DNA of 64,000 nt from contig DF236959.1 of the NCBI GenBank assembly GCA_000708835.1, forward strand, positions 359,685 to 423,684, in the 5' to 3' direction. Below, in pieces: positions 47,402 through 59,024 of this stretch (the stretch's first letter is position 1; the number at the start of each line of letters is the position of its first letter). Made by a program: the position numbers and the translations under genes. This DNA is from Klebsormidium nitens (taxonomy: Eukaryota > Streptophyta > Klebsormidiophyceae > Klebsormidiales > Klebsormidiaceae). Below the pieces are notes generated by a model. It was given only the letters and a program-made list of their open reading frames with translations. It ran no database searches and was not told the origin of the DNA.

Positions 47402-50227
47402 GTGGCATTTGGATGCGTAACATATCAGCGTGGGGAGGACAGATCAACGCAACACTTGATTCGAAATGGAGGCTATGACCCGTCCTTTGCATGCTTTCCT
47501 GGCGCTGGGGTTGACACTAAGCAAAGGGTTGATGTGTACAGTAAGGTTCCAACACAGAGCAGCCTTTATGTTTTGCTTATCCGTCAACGTCAAGGTGTCC
47601 ACTCAACTCTACCTGTCTCTCAAGCCAACAACTCTTTCACCCATTCAGTGCACTTCTAGCTGGGTTCAGTCAAATCAAATCGGAGTGCGGTCCCTTCTTT
47701 GGACCGGGCACCTTCCTGATCAAGCCGCAAGGGGTCCGACTGACAAATTCTACGTATGGACAGATGCGTAGACACCAAAAGACTTGTCAGTGGAGACCCG
47801 TGAACTGCTGCAGCTGAAGTTTCGGCTCTGCATTTTCTGGTTCCATCGTCAAATCATTCAACGACAGCGGATGTTATACTGCCGCTGGCTTTTGGAATAT
47901 CTTAGCTGACTGGTCAGCAGTTTGGGACCAGTGAATCTGCTGTCCAGAGGCGTACATAGGTGGACTGATGGGGCTGTGCGTGATCAGTGAGACCGCCATT
48001 TCAGTTGTCCAAAACCACTTCGGCTTGTACAAACTCAAATTGTGCGTCTGGGACAGTACTGCTGGTAATTGCACTAGATCTGGTGTACTTATCTTGAGCT
48101 TCTAATGTTTCTGGACTGAGATTGTCCATGTTGTCAGACCTCTTGGTCGGTTAAGCGGGTACTTGTCAGCCTAGCGAGACAAAGACACCGTCCACCCGCC
48201 AAACAACCGGCAATGTGGATGACCCAGAATCTTTTCAGCATTTTGTTCCCGTAATCGTGAAGACTTGACTAAAAGTCAAAGGAAGCCTCTGTGAAGAAAT
48301 GACCCGACCATAAACGTGGATTGTAAACGTCGTGCCTGCGTAGGCGTCTGGTACTGCGCGCACTTTCGTCAGATGTGATCCAGTTTGGGGGACCATCCCC
48401 GATTTCTTGCTCGTCTGTATCCAATCATGTCTTCGTTTGCTACCGTTAACGATGTTATTGCTTGTGTGCAGAGGAAAAAGATGAACAAGCATAAGCAACG
48501 GAAGTTGCGAAGACGGGAGCGTAACAAAGCTTCAGGCGGCAAGTAGAGTAAGTCTCCGATTGCAAAGGTTGAACGTGGAAAGCATACAGCTTGTTCACTC
48601 TGTAGATCCTCGTGCGACAGTAAGTCCTTGAACGGACTGTATCTGGCTGACTGTACGCTGGTCAGAAAAGCATGTTGTGAGCTTGTCTCAGCCCTATCGA
48701 AACGCAATGCCCTTCAAGCGCGACGACGCAGATTCAAGCGCACTTGCAATGAGAAGATGTTGTTTGCATATACTTCATTCAGGTGTGTCAAGTGCTTCTA
48801 GTCAGGATGATTAGTTGGCACAGGCCGATCAATTTCTTGAGTAACCTCATGCATCTTCTCCGGGTCCTTGGACAGTCACTCGATCAGCCAAACTGAGGGT
48901 AGTCGCAGCTCCGCTTCACGTCTGCAGCTGCAGTACTAAGCACAATGTCAAGTTTTATATGAGCGGGTGACACGTCCTACATGCATGGGGACGTCCTCCA
49001 CTATTGAATCTGAGAGGAAGGGACGAATAGTGGTGTCTGCTGAGCTCGCTAGGACTTACACGTGCTCACTGCTAGGGGGGGCGTCTCTGATTACGGCAAT
49101 TCGCCCGGCAAGACACTATCACGACACACGCGTGAATGCCGCAGAATGCTCATGAGGTCATGCACGAGCATATCCCTCTCGTCGGGGGATTGAATTAAGT
49201 AAGTTCCGACCAACACATGCATGTCGCGGTTGCATATGTACAGCCAGATGAGCATAACCCTTAACGGCCAGTGTCCTTGCTGGTTGGAGTTTTGTCCTGT
49301 AAGCCTCAATCACGGACTCCCGCTAAGTTCGTACGTACGATATTATGATCAAGAGTTGACAATCTGCGAACTAAGCAATTTGGAGTTGTCTCAGCATGCT
49401 GGGACACATGGTTGCGGTTGAATGGATTTGGCTCCACATGTTAAGTCAAGTTGTGACGGCGGCCGCCGCGGTTCTGACAAAACAAAACGATGGGAAATCC
49501 AATAATTTAAAGGCCAAGACCGATGCCACTCTGTTGGACAGCTGTAACAACGTGGCGAGGTCGTCCGAATCCAGGCAAAACCTCGATGATCGAACAATGT
49601 CTGGTTTGACTGTGCCAGTATGACCAAGGGTTCACGTGTTTGGACCTCGCCACGAGTCCAACGTTCCTACAGCGTCTCAGCCCCGGTTCTAGAAAGAACC
49701 AAGGTTTCCCTCACCCAATCGTAGTTGCAAAGACCCAAGTACAGGAGGGGCCCATGGTTGAATTGATGCATTGAAGCTTGAGTCTCGTGATCGCCAGGCG
49801 ACGCCGCCCCGTTTCCCTTCGCAACCTATGTCAGCTTGGCATTGAACCAAAAGTCTTACAACAGCTTACTGATGCTGAAGCAGAAGCACTAAACGCTTGG
49901 TACACAGTGCGTCTTTATCCGGTGCCTTCACAAACAACGCCCAAACGCCGTCCCAGATTATGTTACGTTTTATCGGACCAGACGATTGTCAAAGGCCCAC
50001 GCACGTACAAACCTTACCGAACCCCATCTCTGCCGCATCTCTGACAGCTGTCCAGCATACTTCACTTGTCACATCATGTCGGTCTGCTTGCAGAACCAAG
50101 ACGGACGTGTCGACTCTGGCGAGCAAAAGGCTACGTGACCGCAATTATACGCCATCTTAATTTGGACAGGACCGCCAGTGCGGGCGCTTCACTGTGGTTT
50201 CTCAGTCCGTCTGTAAGGGTGTGAAAA
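47402..50227. other. Long intergenic region, no gene recognised
   Basis: About 2.8 kb without a supportable exon on either strand. Open frames are short and mutually overlapping. The right end must contain the promoter of WW-family copy A. Confidence 0.5.
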
Positions 50228-52094
50228 ATGGCGTCAAGCACATCAGCAGCGCCAGGTTCCGGCCGTTGGCTGGCAGCATCGTGCTGCGTCCTGAACCTCC
50301 ATTATGGCGCGTCTATGGGGAAGAGGAACGTCCGCCTTCTGCATAAGAATAGTACGACTCTGCCTAAGGGGCCTTCAGATTTCCTTGGCAGAGAGCTTCA
50401 GCGCTTTCGAAATCTGGCACAGCCCACTACAAGCTTGGAATTACATTTCACTAAGAGGCCCTGTCAAATGACCCGCCCTTCTTCTGCTCTCGCATCAAGC
50501 AAAATTCCACCCTGGAAGTGGCCATGTCACAGCAAAGGTTTACACCGGAAGCAGGTGTCACGTCTAAGCAGCTTAGACGCTCACCCGTTGAACAAGACAG
50601 TTTCGGCTTCGGGTGTGGTCAAGGGGGCGCCGCTCTGGAAGGGGTTGAGGAGGAATGCACTTGGATCAGCTCTTGGCCCTTCAGCAAGTATTATGTCAAA
50701 CTCCAGGAGGCGCAGTCTGGGGAAGATAAGTGCCGCGGAAGCTATCAAGGCAGGGAGTATCAAACGGCTGAGGAAACTTGAGATGGGGAAAGTGAAAGCA
50801 GGGGGAACGAGTTCCGGGGAAACGAGCCCCGGGGAAAGTAGGTCAGGGGAGCAGAACCCGGGGGGATCCCCCGAGCCGCCCCTGAGCCCCGACGTCTCGC
50901 TCAGACTTTCCGTGGGGACGGTGACCCTGGCTGCTTTTGCTCTCGGTTTGTTCGCCCTTTCGTGCTCCGTCCTCCCGCCTCTGAGGATTGCAAACTTGCC
51001 CCTTCTTGAGGCCATTCTTCTCCACATCCTGCTGTCGTCAAACGCCATCTTCCTCGAGTGGACGGCTCTGCAATCATTCAAGAACGGAAGCGCTAGTATG
51101 ACGGGCAGGCTGCGGACCCGGCACCCGGGGCTTCCTCCCGACAGGCACACCTTATCCGACCCCAGAGCAAACCGTGTTTGCTTCTACAACTCGGTCAGCA
51201 AAGTCGTTCAGTGGGAGCCCCCGCCCTCATTCCTACTTACTACCCCGGAGGCTTCCCCCGGGCTGTTTGGAACCCTGACCCTGTTCTTCCAGCAACTTTG
51301 GGGGCTTCTGCAGCCAATCGTGACGGTCGGGCTGTACTTGAGCACAGTCGTAACGGTCTACTGGTTCTCGCGCGGTCTCTATAGGGATCAACTAGGTGTG
51401 GGGACGACTTTGTCCCTCTTGGCAGCTTTCCTCGCGCTCCCACAACCGCTGCCGTTCGTTGTCCTTGCGCTCAGTTCGCGGCCTTCCTTCCTGGGGGAAG
51501 TTGTTGCCGCCCAAGTTCGAGTCAGCCCTCTCCATTGCCCTCCTCATTAGAGTTCTCCCCGGGCTCTGCTCCACCCTCAAGACACTCCACCGGGCTGCGG
51601 AAGCGCGCCTGCCTAGTTGCCGTCTTCCCTGGAACTGCGCGTGTTTCTCGCGACTCTTAGTCGCTCTTTGCCCCACCCTGAGTTGGAGGCTCCACCCTTA
51701 CGCCCTCAAGCTGGATTATGCTCGCGTGGCGCTTCTCCCGCTACCCTATAGTGTTCCCCTCCCGGTGCCTGTGCCACGCTGGGAACTCTTGACGTCTTCC
51801 TGGAGAGCGCTCCTGTACGCCGCGCCGATGGTCCTCACCCTCGCGCGGCTGCTCGCGGCCGCGGCCGCGGCCAATCCTCAGGTTTATGCACCGAGCAAGC
51901 TTTACACCCTTGTGCTCTGTTCCAGGCCGGTGCAGATCAGTGCGTGCGTCTCGGCCGTCGCGTTTCTGCTCGGGCGACAGAGGGCGGCGTACGAGGTCGC
52001 TTTAGAGGAGAAAAAGAAGGAAGAAGAAGCGGAGGTCGACACCTTGGACAAGAAGCTACTCGAGAGTTTTGACAGGATGCTGGTTGATACGTAG
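50228..52094 (+). pseudogene. WW-domain multi-membrane-segment protein, copy A, one frameshift
   Basis: Member of the local family also seen at 53.5, 56.3/59.0 and 62.0 kb. The first frame runs from ATG 50228 to 51550. After about 51510 the homologous protein continues in the next frame to TGA at 52094. Compared with the intact copy, one extra base lies in GCCGCCCAAGTTCGAGTCAG, just before the conserved FESALxxALL. The copy has the basic N-terminus, the SSGETSPGES linker, a WW domain (LPPDRHTLSDPRANRVCFYN to VQWEPPP), hydrophobic segments, the LLAAAAAANPQ run and a charged coiled tail with LDKKLLESFDRML. The first WW tryptophan is Arg here (PPDRH), so ligand binding would be impaired. A single-base assembly error would make it a full-length gene. 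Confidence 0.7.
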
Positions 52095-53449
52095 ATTGCT
52101 TTGTGTGAAAGGATCTGGCGAGAAGAGATTAGCGAACGAGGCAGAATATCAAAGCACTGCCCAATCCAACCGAATTCCACGCTATTAATAAGTAGATGTA
52201 CCTTATGCTGCCTTTGACTGGAACACTCTACTCAAGAATAAATATAGAAGAGCCTCAGAATATGTAAGTTTTTTGTCAGACCCATTGACATGGACGCTCT
52301 TAAAATAATCCCAGTCAAGTTTGAGCAGCCAAATCATGTACGGCTTAGCATGTACATATGATCACGATCATTGACGTCACTTGCGACGTACCGTTCAATG
52401 CGAACCGCGACCACGTGAGTTCAAACAACAATAGAGCTGAAGACACTGAAAATAATTTGCTATTGGACGAGCAAAGCTTGGCGCCGGAGATTGCAGCGAG
52501 GATAGTAAATGAATAATTGAAGGCGGCAGAGAAAGGGATCTTTAGAAGGTGACTCGAGCGCCGATTGCAATGGTAGGTGCATAGCCGCTCTACTCCTGCT
52601 ACACATTCTTAATAGCAAAAGGTCAAGCGTAAGATTCGTCACCAACTGGAGCGAGTGTTTTTATAGCACAATTCTGATAAGCTCCACGTTGCAACTAACC
52701 AGGACTAAGGCGTGTTTGGCCGATAAACTCGCTCTGCGTGCTTGTCTCTAGAAAGCTCGATGTGTAGTGACAAAAGCTGACTGTTCAGATCCGCTTCGAA
52801 CCTGATTCGGATTCGTTTCGGGCGAGATTTCAAATGTGTTGGACATGTCCGATTGTGTTCCGAAAGTGTCCAGATTGCAAAGAGAATTGTTCTGAACGGA
52901 GTCCGATTTCAATCCGTACCTGATAAGAATTCGGTCCGCAATCACGCTTTCATGTCGTTGCACCAATCTGAGTCGTGTCCGAAGTGGATCTGAACCTGTC
53001 CGAATCAGATCCGAGTCGCACTTCAGTTCGGATCTGCTTCGGACCTGGTTCAGACAAAGGCTTTCTTGCAGTGAAATTTAATTTTATATGGTCCGCAATG
53101 CAGATTGGATGGCTTCGTAGCACGTGCACAGAGGCTAGATGGTTGGTGATGCGTGCAATCATTCAGGAGCAGGCTACTGCAACGAGCATGGCAGACTCCC
53201 TTGGTCCTTTTCGTACATCTTAAGCAGAAGGATCAATTGTAATGGGCACTCCCCTCTGCATTACGACCACTCAGTACTTCTTACGACACAGTAAGAAAAT
53301 GATGAGGACTTCTACAATTTGAACTTCTAGTGCGAAAGTCTCATCTTCCGAGAGTACTTCTCCGTTCCGGCTGGAATTAGCAGTGCCTTGATTGAAGCAT
53401 CCGTTTCGAATCGGCGATTCCAGACTTTTCAGAATACGTAGAGCAGGTT
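52095..53449. other. Intergenic with degenerate TCCGAA/TTCGGA-rich repeats
   Basis: Between copy A and the convergent copy B. From about 52780 to 53060 the sequence is built of many short variants of TCCGAA, TTCGGA and GGATC. For example, CAGATCCGCTTCGAACCTG near 52786 recurs as CGGATCTGCTTCGGACCTG near 53030. No coding exon was recognised. Confidence 0.55.
52780..53060. repeat. Degenerate TCCGAA-type repeat patch
   Basis: The same 6-8 bp words appear in direct and inverted order across 280 bp, including a direct pair about 245 bp apart (near 52786 and 53030). It could be an old satellite-like expansion or the end of a mobile element. I see no terminal inverted repeats or coding capacity. 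Confidence 0.5.
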
Positions 53450-55167
53450 CTAGAATAACGAATCGATTAGCATCCTGTCGAAGTCCTCAAGCAACTTTTT
53501 ATCTAGGCTCTCAATCTCTGCTTCTTCTGTCTCCATCTTCTGCTCCAAAGCAGTCGCGCACGCCTCACCCTGTCTCACGAGCAGAAGCTCGACGACCGAA
53601 ACGAACGCACTCATTTGCACCGGCCTGGAACAAAGCACCAGGGTGCAGTTTGTCCCCGCGGATAATCCCTGGGGTTTGGCCGCAGCCGCGGCCGCGAGCA
53701 GCCGCGCCAGGGGGAGGATCATCGGCGCCGCGTAAAGAAGCGCTCTCCAGGAGGATGTCAAGAGTTCCCACCGGGGCACCGGCACCGGGAGGGGAACTCT
53801 ACAGGGAAGCGGGAGAAGCGCCACCCGATCAGAAGTCCAGTCCAGTGCGTATGGGTGTAACGTCCAGTTGAGAGCAGGGAAGAGAGCGATCAGGAGTGTT
53901 CTGGAGGACTCGCAGTCCCAACTAGGGAGGGGGCACTTGGGCAGGCCCTCTTTGGCCGCCCGGTGAAATACTCTGAAGGTGAGGCGCAGCCCGGGGAGAG
54001 CGCTAACTAGAAGCGCCACGCACAGAAGAGACTCCAACCGGGCGATCAGGGTCCCACTAAGACGCGCTGACCAGCGGGAGCGGCTAAGGAGCAAGATGAA
54101 GAACGGCAGCGGTTGGGGGAGGACAAAGAAAGCTGCGGAGAGAAAGAGGACCGTCCCCGCGCCTAGTTGCGATTTGCCCCCGAGAAGAGCGAAAGCGCAC
54201 CACCGGAGCGTTACGAACTTGCTCCAGTACAGCCCGACCGTCACGAGTGGCTGGAGAACTCCCCCGAGCTGCTGAAACAGGCCGTCAAAGATCAGGGTTA
54301 GAGTGACAACTAGACCGGGGGAAGCGCCCGAAGATCTGACGGTGAAGGCGGGGGATCCCATTGGACGGTTTGCGTGACCGAGTCATAGAAGTAAATCCGG
54401 TTCGTTTTGGGGTCGGAGAGCGCGTGCCAGTCGGGGGGAAGTCCCGGGCTCCGGACCAGCAGTCTGCCCACGTCAGCCGTATCTTCTTTGAATGCTTGCA
54501 GCGCCTTACGTACGAGGTTAAAAGCGTACGCTGCCAGCAAGATGTGGAAAAAAGCTGCCTCGGCAAGGGGCAAACGTGACAGCTTCAGAGGCGGGAAACA
54601 TGCGCACGAAAGGGCGGATAAGCCGACAGCGTACGTGGCTAGGGTCACGGTTTCCGAGCAAAGTAAGTTGAGCGAGACGTGGGGAAGGGGCGGTTCGGGG
54701 GATTCCTCCGGGCTCTGCCCTTCTGAGCTTGTTTCCCCGGAGCTCGTTTCCCCTGCTTGAGCTCTTTCCCTTTCAGCACAGTTCAGCCTCCCTCCTCCGT
54801 CGACTCCCCTGCCTCTTGATGTTACCGGGCGGTGTTTCTTCAGATTGCATTTTCTTGCTCCAGCGTCAAGAGCTGATTCAATTGCACCTTTCCCCCAGCC
54901 CACCCATGGCAGCGCCCTTGTGACCACACCCGAAGCAAACAGACTTTGCAACGGTCGAGTGTCTAAGCAGCTCAGACGCAACGGCTGCTTCCGGACGAGA
55001 GCTTTGACGCGTGGCCGCTTCCAGGGTGGACATATTATCGAAGGGAGAAACCCAAAAGGAGGAGTCGTTTGACAGGGCCTCCTATTGCACACTGTTCCCG
55101 GCATTCTGGGCAGTAGCGCCAGATGTCGGAGCTCGCTCCCCAGGAAACGTAAAGGTTCCGTCAGCAT
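53450..55167 (-). pseudogene. WW-domain multi-membrane-segment protein, copy B, one frameshift
   Basis: Reads from ATG 55167 (MLTEPLRFLGSELRH) to 54310 in one frame. The homologous sequence continues in another frame from about 54361 to the stop at 53450. The break lies just after the WW domain (LPPDWHALSDPKTNRIYFYD to VQWDPPPS), where the copy is about 10 nt shorter than the intact copy E. Both WW tryptophans are present. The second half has the hydrophobic helices, LLAAAAAAKPQG and the tail LDKKLLEDFDRML. Upstream, 55375-55470 is shared with the flank of copy D, so flanking DNA was duplicated with the gene. Confidence 0.75.
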
Positions 55168-56334
55168 CGCGCCACCTCCTTGTTGAAAGAACTTTCTGCT
55201 TTTCTGTCACTTGTACACCTTCAGGAACCTGAAGCAACCCAAGAATGGAGGTTCTTCTCTCAACGCATGTGTGATGCTTGACGCTATTTTCAAAATCTCT
55301 CAGGCTGCCACCGGACTTCAGACACCGCAGATAAGTTCAGCGCCCGCCGTTCCTGTCCAGCAGAAGCGCAGAATCTCTGGCGCGCGGCCTGCTTCCTTCC
55401 TTTTCGATCGAGGCTGCAGCCAAGACCCACAGGATGTGACAAATCAAGACGTGACGTCAGAGATGACGACGGTGAAGTTCGTACCCTGAAGCGTTCGGCA
55501 GTCTTGTCAAGTATCACCCCTTTGCAAGCACCGCCACGCGAACTCAGGTTATTTGGAAGCATCGATCTGGTTCAGATGCTCTGTACAGATGCTCATGTCT
55601 GCTAAGCATGCCAGTACGTGCTTTAGCTTCAGCACCGCGAATGTCAGACCTCGCGAATCACGGCAACGGAAGTGTTACAGCTCAGCGAGTTGGGCCGCTT
55701 AGAAACAAACCGACTGCAGTTTGTACTGATTCGGCCGCAAACTAAGGCGTTTACTCTGGCCATTGCAAGATGGGGTCATGAAGATCGACAATCGTAAGGG
55801 CCGACGTTATTGCAGCGGATGACGTGGCAAGGTACTGGTGTTGGCGCCGTCTTAATTCGGTCAGTCATGAACTGATCAAACAGTCCCCTCGTTTTTATCA
55901 AACCTCTCCGCCGTCAAGGTCCTTCCAACACAGTGCCCGCGGACTCAAGCTGGATGTCGATGAATGTTGTGTTGACCCAGCTCTGTCCAAAGCGGCAGCT
56001 TCATCCCAGCTTCATTTACACGTCAGGTACTCAGGTACTATAGACGTATATGCGGAACAGTTCTCCGGTCTCTTGCGGGTACACAACAGCAAAGACCAGA
56101 TGTAGCCTAGGGCAACGAGTAACCATTTAAAGCGGAGCTACGTACGGTCTTAACAAAGGAAACGTACAAGGTCCGAGCGTCTTCATATCGACGTTCCAGG
56201 ACGTTCTATCTAGGTAGGGCAGGATCCAACAAGACGGTATTCTGACCGTTCCGGTTGATTCAATGGCTTTGCAGCGACCTTGACAGAGCTGGTTCGCGAG
56301 CCGATTGTTTTCTATTCTGCAGTGTCAGGTGTCA
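55168..56334. other. Flanking duplicated DNA between copies B and C
   Basis: No gene. The left part resembles the upstream flank of copy D (60250-60480), including TGACGTCA near 55453. The right end, from about 56220, resembles the 3' flank of copy E (61865-61960). This marks the borders of the segmental duplication units. Confidence 0.6.
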
Positions 56335-56800
56335 CCTGAAGCAAGTCTTTCGTTTCCACCAGCATCCTGTCAAAGTCCGCAAGTAGCTTCTTGTCTGGTT
56401 CTCAACCGTCCGCTCCTTCTAGTACCTAGTTCCTTCTTCTCCTGCTCTAAGTACAAGCGTCCTCGTACGCCGCCCTCTCAGAGTCTGTCATCTATCGAAC
56501 CCGACATTCGAGACGCACGCACTTTTCTGGCCGGTGTAGATTCAATGTGTCCAGAGACTCGGATAGCCCCGCCCGCCGGGGTTTGCCCACCGCGGCCGCG
56601 GCCGCGAGCAGCCGCGCCAAGCCATGGGAACCGTGACCGGGACCAGGGCCGGGCGCGCTCTTCGGGAGGATTTCAAGAGTTCCTACCAGTGCACCGGCAG
56701 TGCCGGCACCGGGCACCGGGAGGGGAACGCTTAAAAGGGAAGCCGGAGAAGGGGCCACCCGGTCCAGAGCGCATGGAGTCCGGTACGTCGCGCGCGCCAG
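56335..56800 (-). pseudogene. WW-family copy C: C-terminal fragment
   Basis: Minus-strand homology to the last third of the family protein: the tail coding FDRML (near 56360), the ARLLAAAAA run (56590-56620) and the PVP-rich stretch near 56690-56730. Several indels and stops break the frame. Homology fades near 56800 and resumes, for the N-terminal part, at 59025. C and D are therefore probably two halves of one copy. Confidence 0.65.
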
Positions 56801-56985
56801 TTCGCTTTGGAGATCGTTGTGACGTCAAGTTCAAGTTGTTTCATGATGAGCTCTCAGGACAAGCACTCCGAGTCCAAAAGAAAAAGCTCAGGAAAAGCTC
56901 AGGAAAAGCACTCACTCAAAAGGCTAGTACTGAGCAGTGAGGACGGAGTGTGTAGACACTAGATAGAGAAAGGAAAAGAATAGCT

Positions 56986-57933
56986 TTGTCCAAAGTCCAC
57001 TGTCCAGCCATTTCTTCTGCGCTTTCTGGCCTGTCAGACAGAATGCAGGCAAAGCTAGAGTTAATGGAAAAGCGGACCAAGGAGCTTGAGCTTGCCTGCC
57101 CCATCTGCTATGAGCCGATTGTCAGGTATGGACCCAAGGGCTTTGGCAGGGCGGCCGTGGATGCCTCCCGCTTTGAGTGCCCTCGCTGTAAGCGGAGCTT
57201 CTGCGGAAAGCAGGGCTATGCTGACTTGACGGTATTAGAAGGCGCACAGGAGTATGCTGACTTCTTGCCGCTTGGGACGGAGCTGTTTAGACTTCCCTTA
57301 ATAAGCTATGTCTATGAGCGAGGCTGGCGTCAAAACTTTGCCCAGTCAGGGTTCCCTGGGGTGGACCAGGAGTTTGCCTTGGCACAGCGGTACTTAGAAG
57401 CAGCAGCAGGCGGGGTGCTCCTGGACGTCAGCTGCGGCAGCGGCCTATTCACACGGCGGTTTGCAGCGAGCGGGAAGTATTCAGTGGTGGTGGGGTCAGA
57501 CTTCTCAGAGAGCATGCTGGTGCAGACCAGGGACTTGATTAGTCAAGACAAGACGCTTGAGAGTTCAGCCAATATTGCGCTTGTCCGGGCAGACGTTGGG
57601 CGGCTGCCATTCCCGACAGGCTCCATCGACGGGGTGCATGCAGGCGCCGCCCTCCATTGCTGGCCTTTGCCGAGCACAGCAGTAGCAGAGATCAGCCGGG
57701 TTCTCAAGCCTGGAGGTGTCTTTGTGGCCAGTACTTTTCTAAGTCCAAGCCTACCTTTCTCTCGGGTCACCCAACGAAAGATCAGACAGGCACTTCATCG
57801 AGTCGGCATTCTGCCGGTTCAACTCCATTTGGAGCCCGAGTTGAGGGAGCTGCTGACAAAATGCGGCTTTGTTGACTACACACAAAGAACTAACAGGTTG
57901 TCTATATGGTTAGCGGCTAGCAAACCGAGGTAG
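56986..57933 (+). CDS. Zinc-ribbon SAM-dependent methyltransferase (At1g78140/At2g41040-like), intronless
   Basis: Class I methyltransferase of a plant family of unknown substrate, reported in plastids/plastoglobules. The frame is open from 56986, but the first ATG is 57042 (MQAKLELMEKRTKELELACP), giving 296 residues. A zinc ribbon comes first (CPICYEP to CPRCKRSF). Then follow the family block LGTELFRLPLISYVYERGWR, the SAM motif I LLDVSCGSGLFTRRFA, the acidic loop GSDFSESML, and VRADVGRLPFPTGSIDGVHA with GAALHCWPLPSTAVAEISRV and LKPGGVFVAS. It ends with SIWLAASKPR. No transit peptide is seen after the ATG and no intron interrupts it. It lies between the two halves of a broken WW-family copy, so it may be a mobile or retroposed copy; no poly(A) tract or target repeat was recognised. 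Confidence 0.9.
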   Translation: MSKVHCPAISSALSGLSDRMQAKLELMEKRTKELELACPICYEPIVRYGPKGFGRAAVDASRFECPRCKRSFCGKQGYADLTVLEGAQEYADFLPLGTELFRLPLISYVYERGWRQNFAQSGFPGVDQEFALAQRYLEAAAGGVLLDVSCGSGLFTRRFAASGKYSVVVGSDFSESMLVQTRDLISQDKTLESSANIALVRADVGRLPFPTGSIDGVHAGAALHCWPLPSTAVAEISRVLKPGGVFVASTFLSPSLPFSRVTQRKIRQALHRVGILPVQLHLEPELRELLTKCGFVDYTQRTNRLSIWLAASKPR

Positions 57934-59024
57934 TTAGCATGCATAGGCTGTAAGTTCGTTCTTTATACGCGTTGCTGTGCGGGTAGCTGTTCATTCCTAC
58001 ATTTCCGATTCTGGGATCAAGGTTCAAAAATCAACGTTGAAGCTCGCGTATTGATTTCTTCTGATGAGCGCTGTTATGTGAGGTGAGAGTTCCCTCGGCT
58101 TGGTTTAGTTTATTGAGTCTTGAGTGCTTGCTGCTGGAGAAGTAGACCGTCGAGGGGCTCAAAGCATGTAGTAAGAGGAGTAGGTCCACAGAGTAGAAAT
58201 CTGCGGTGCTTAGCCTGCACTATTGATGTATGTGCCATGACCCATATGAACTGAAGATTGTTGCTACTTGCGTTCTCAACTCATTTAGATGCTGGAATCA
58301 TCTAGCTGGCCCTTTTGTTTGCCCCAACCCGCTCATCCAAGCGGATTGATCCCTCTTCAAGTGCTGGTGTGCAATCCGCGTCTTGTTGCATATGCATCAA
58401 GATTGAATGCATGTTAGATACGAAACCTTTGAAAAATTGGCTTCATAACTAGGCGCCTCAGGCTCTGTCATCCGATCGAATGCTGAGGATGCACATCCAT
58501 GCGTGTCACTATCCTTAACAAATTTAATTCAATATGTATATTTGCCCGGCAGCTCGCTATAGTAGCCTGTGCATACAGCGGAATGAACCTATGCACCTCA
58601 CACCTGCGTTGACATGACCGATATGCATTAACAGCCGCGCACGCCTTTCGCAACCATAGCTGATCGAGCGCGGCGCGCCGGCACGTGGGCAATCTTGATA
58701 CCGTTGAGTCAAAATCATAGAACCTCCGCGGGTTACAAAATGTTATGATGTACCGAGTTAATACATTAAATCTAATCGATCCATAAAGAGATCGGATATG
58801 AAGAAGAGATATAAAGCGCAATAAAACGTTCTTAGAAATATAAGGTAGACTTCCGAAGTTGTAGAAGTATACCATGCCAGTGATGTCGATCCAATTAAAC
58901 GCGCGACATCGCGATCCACAATCATGATTAAATGGTTTGAATTGAACGGCCAGGATCATGCAGCATTCATGTGGACTCCTTCATGAAGCATACGGCCGGC
59001 AATCTTTTTTCTACATCTAATCTG
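57934..59024. other. Intergenic, AT-richer segment between methyltransferase and copy D
   Basis: Contains the 3' flank of the methyltransferase gene. From about 58480 to 58960 the base composition is clearly more AT-rich than elsewhere in the window. A 163-codon minus-strand open frame covers it, but its product looks random. Foreign or organellar origin is possible but unproven. Confidence 0.5.

Noticed and set aside
50581-51150. 189-codon minus-strand open frame
   Set aside because: It is antisense to WW copy A, whose plus-strand reading is supported by homology to copies B and E.
56305-56940. 211-codon plus-strand open frame
   Set aside because: It lies antisense to the C-terminal fragment of WW copy C; its Pro/Arg-rich translation is a shadow of that pseudogene.
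58468-58959. 163-codon minus-strand open frame in the AT-rich segment
   Set aside because: No recognisable motif and a Cys/Arg/Ile-rich random look; base composition rather than selection explains the open frame.
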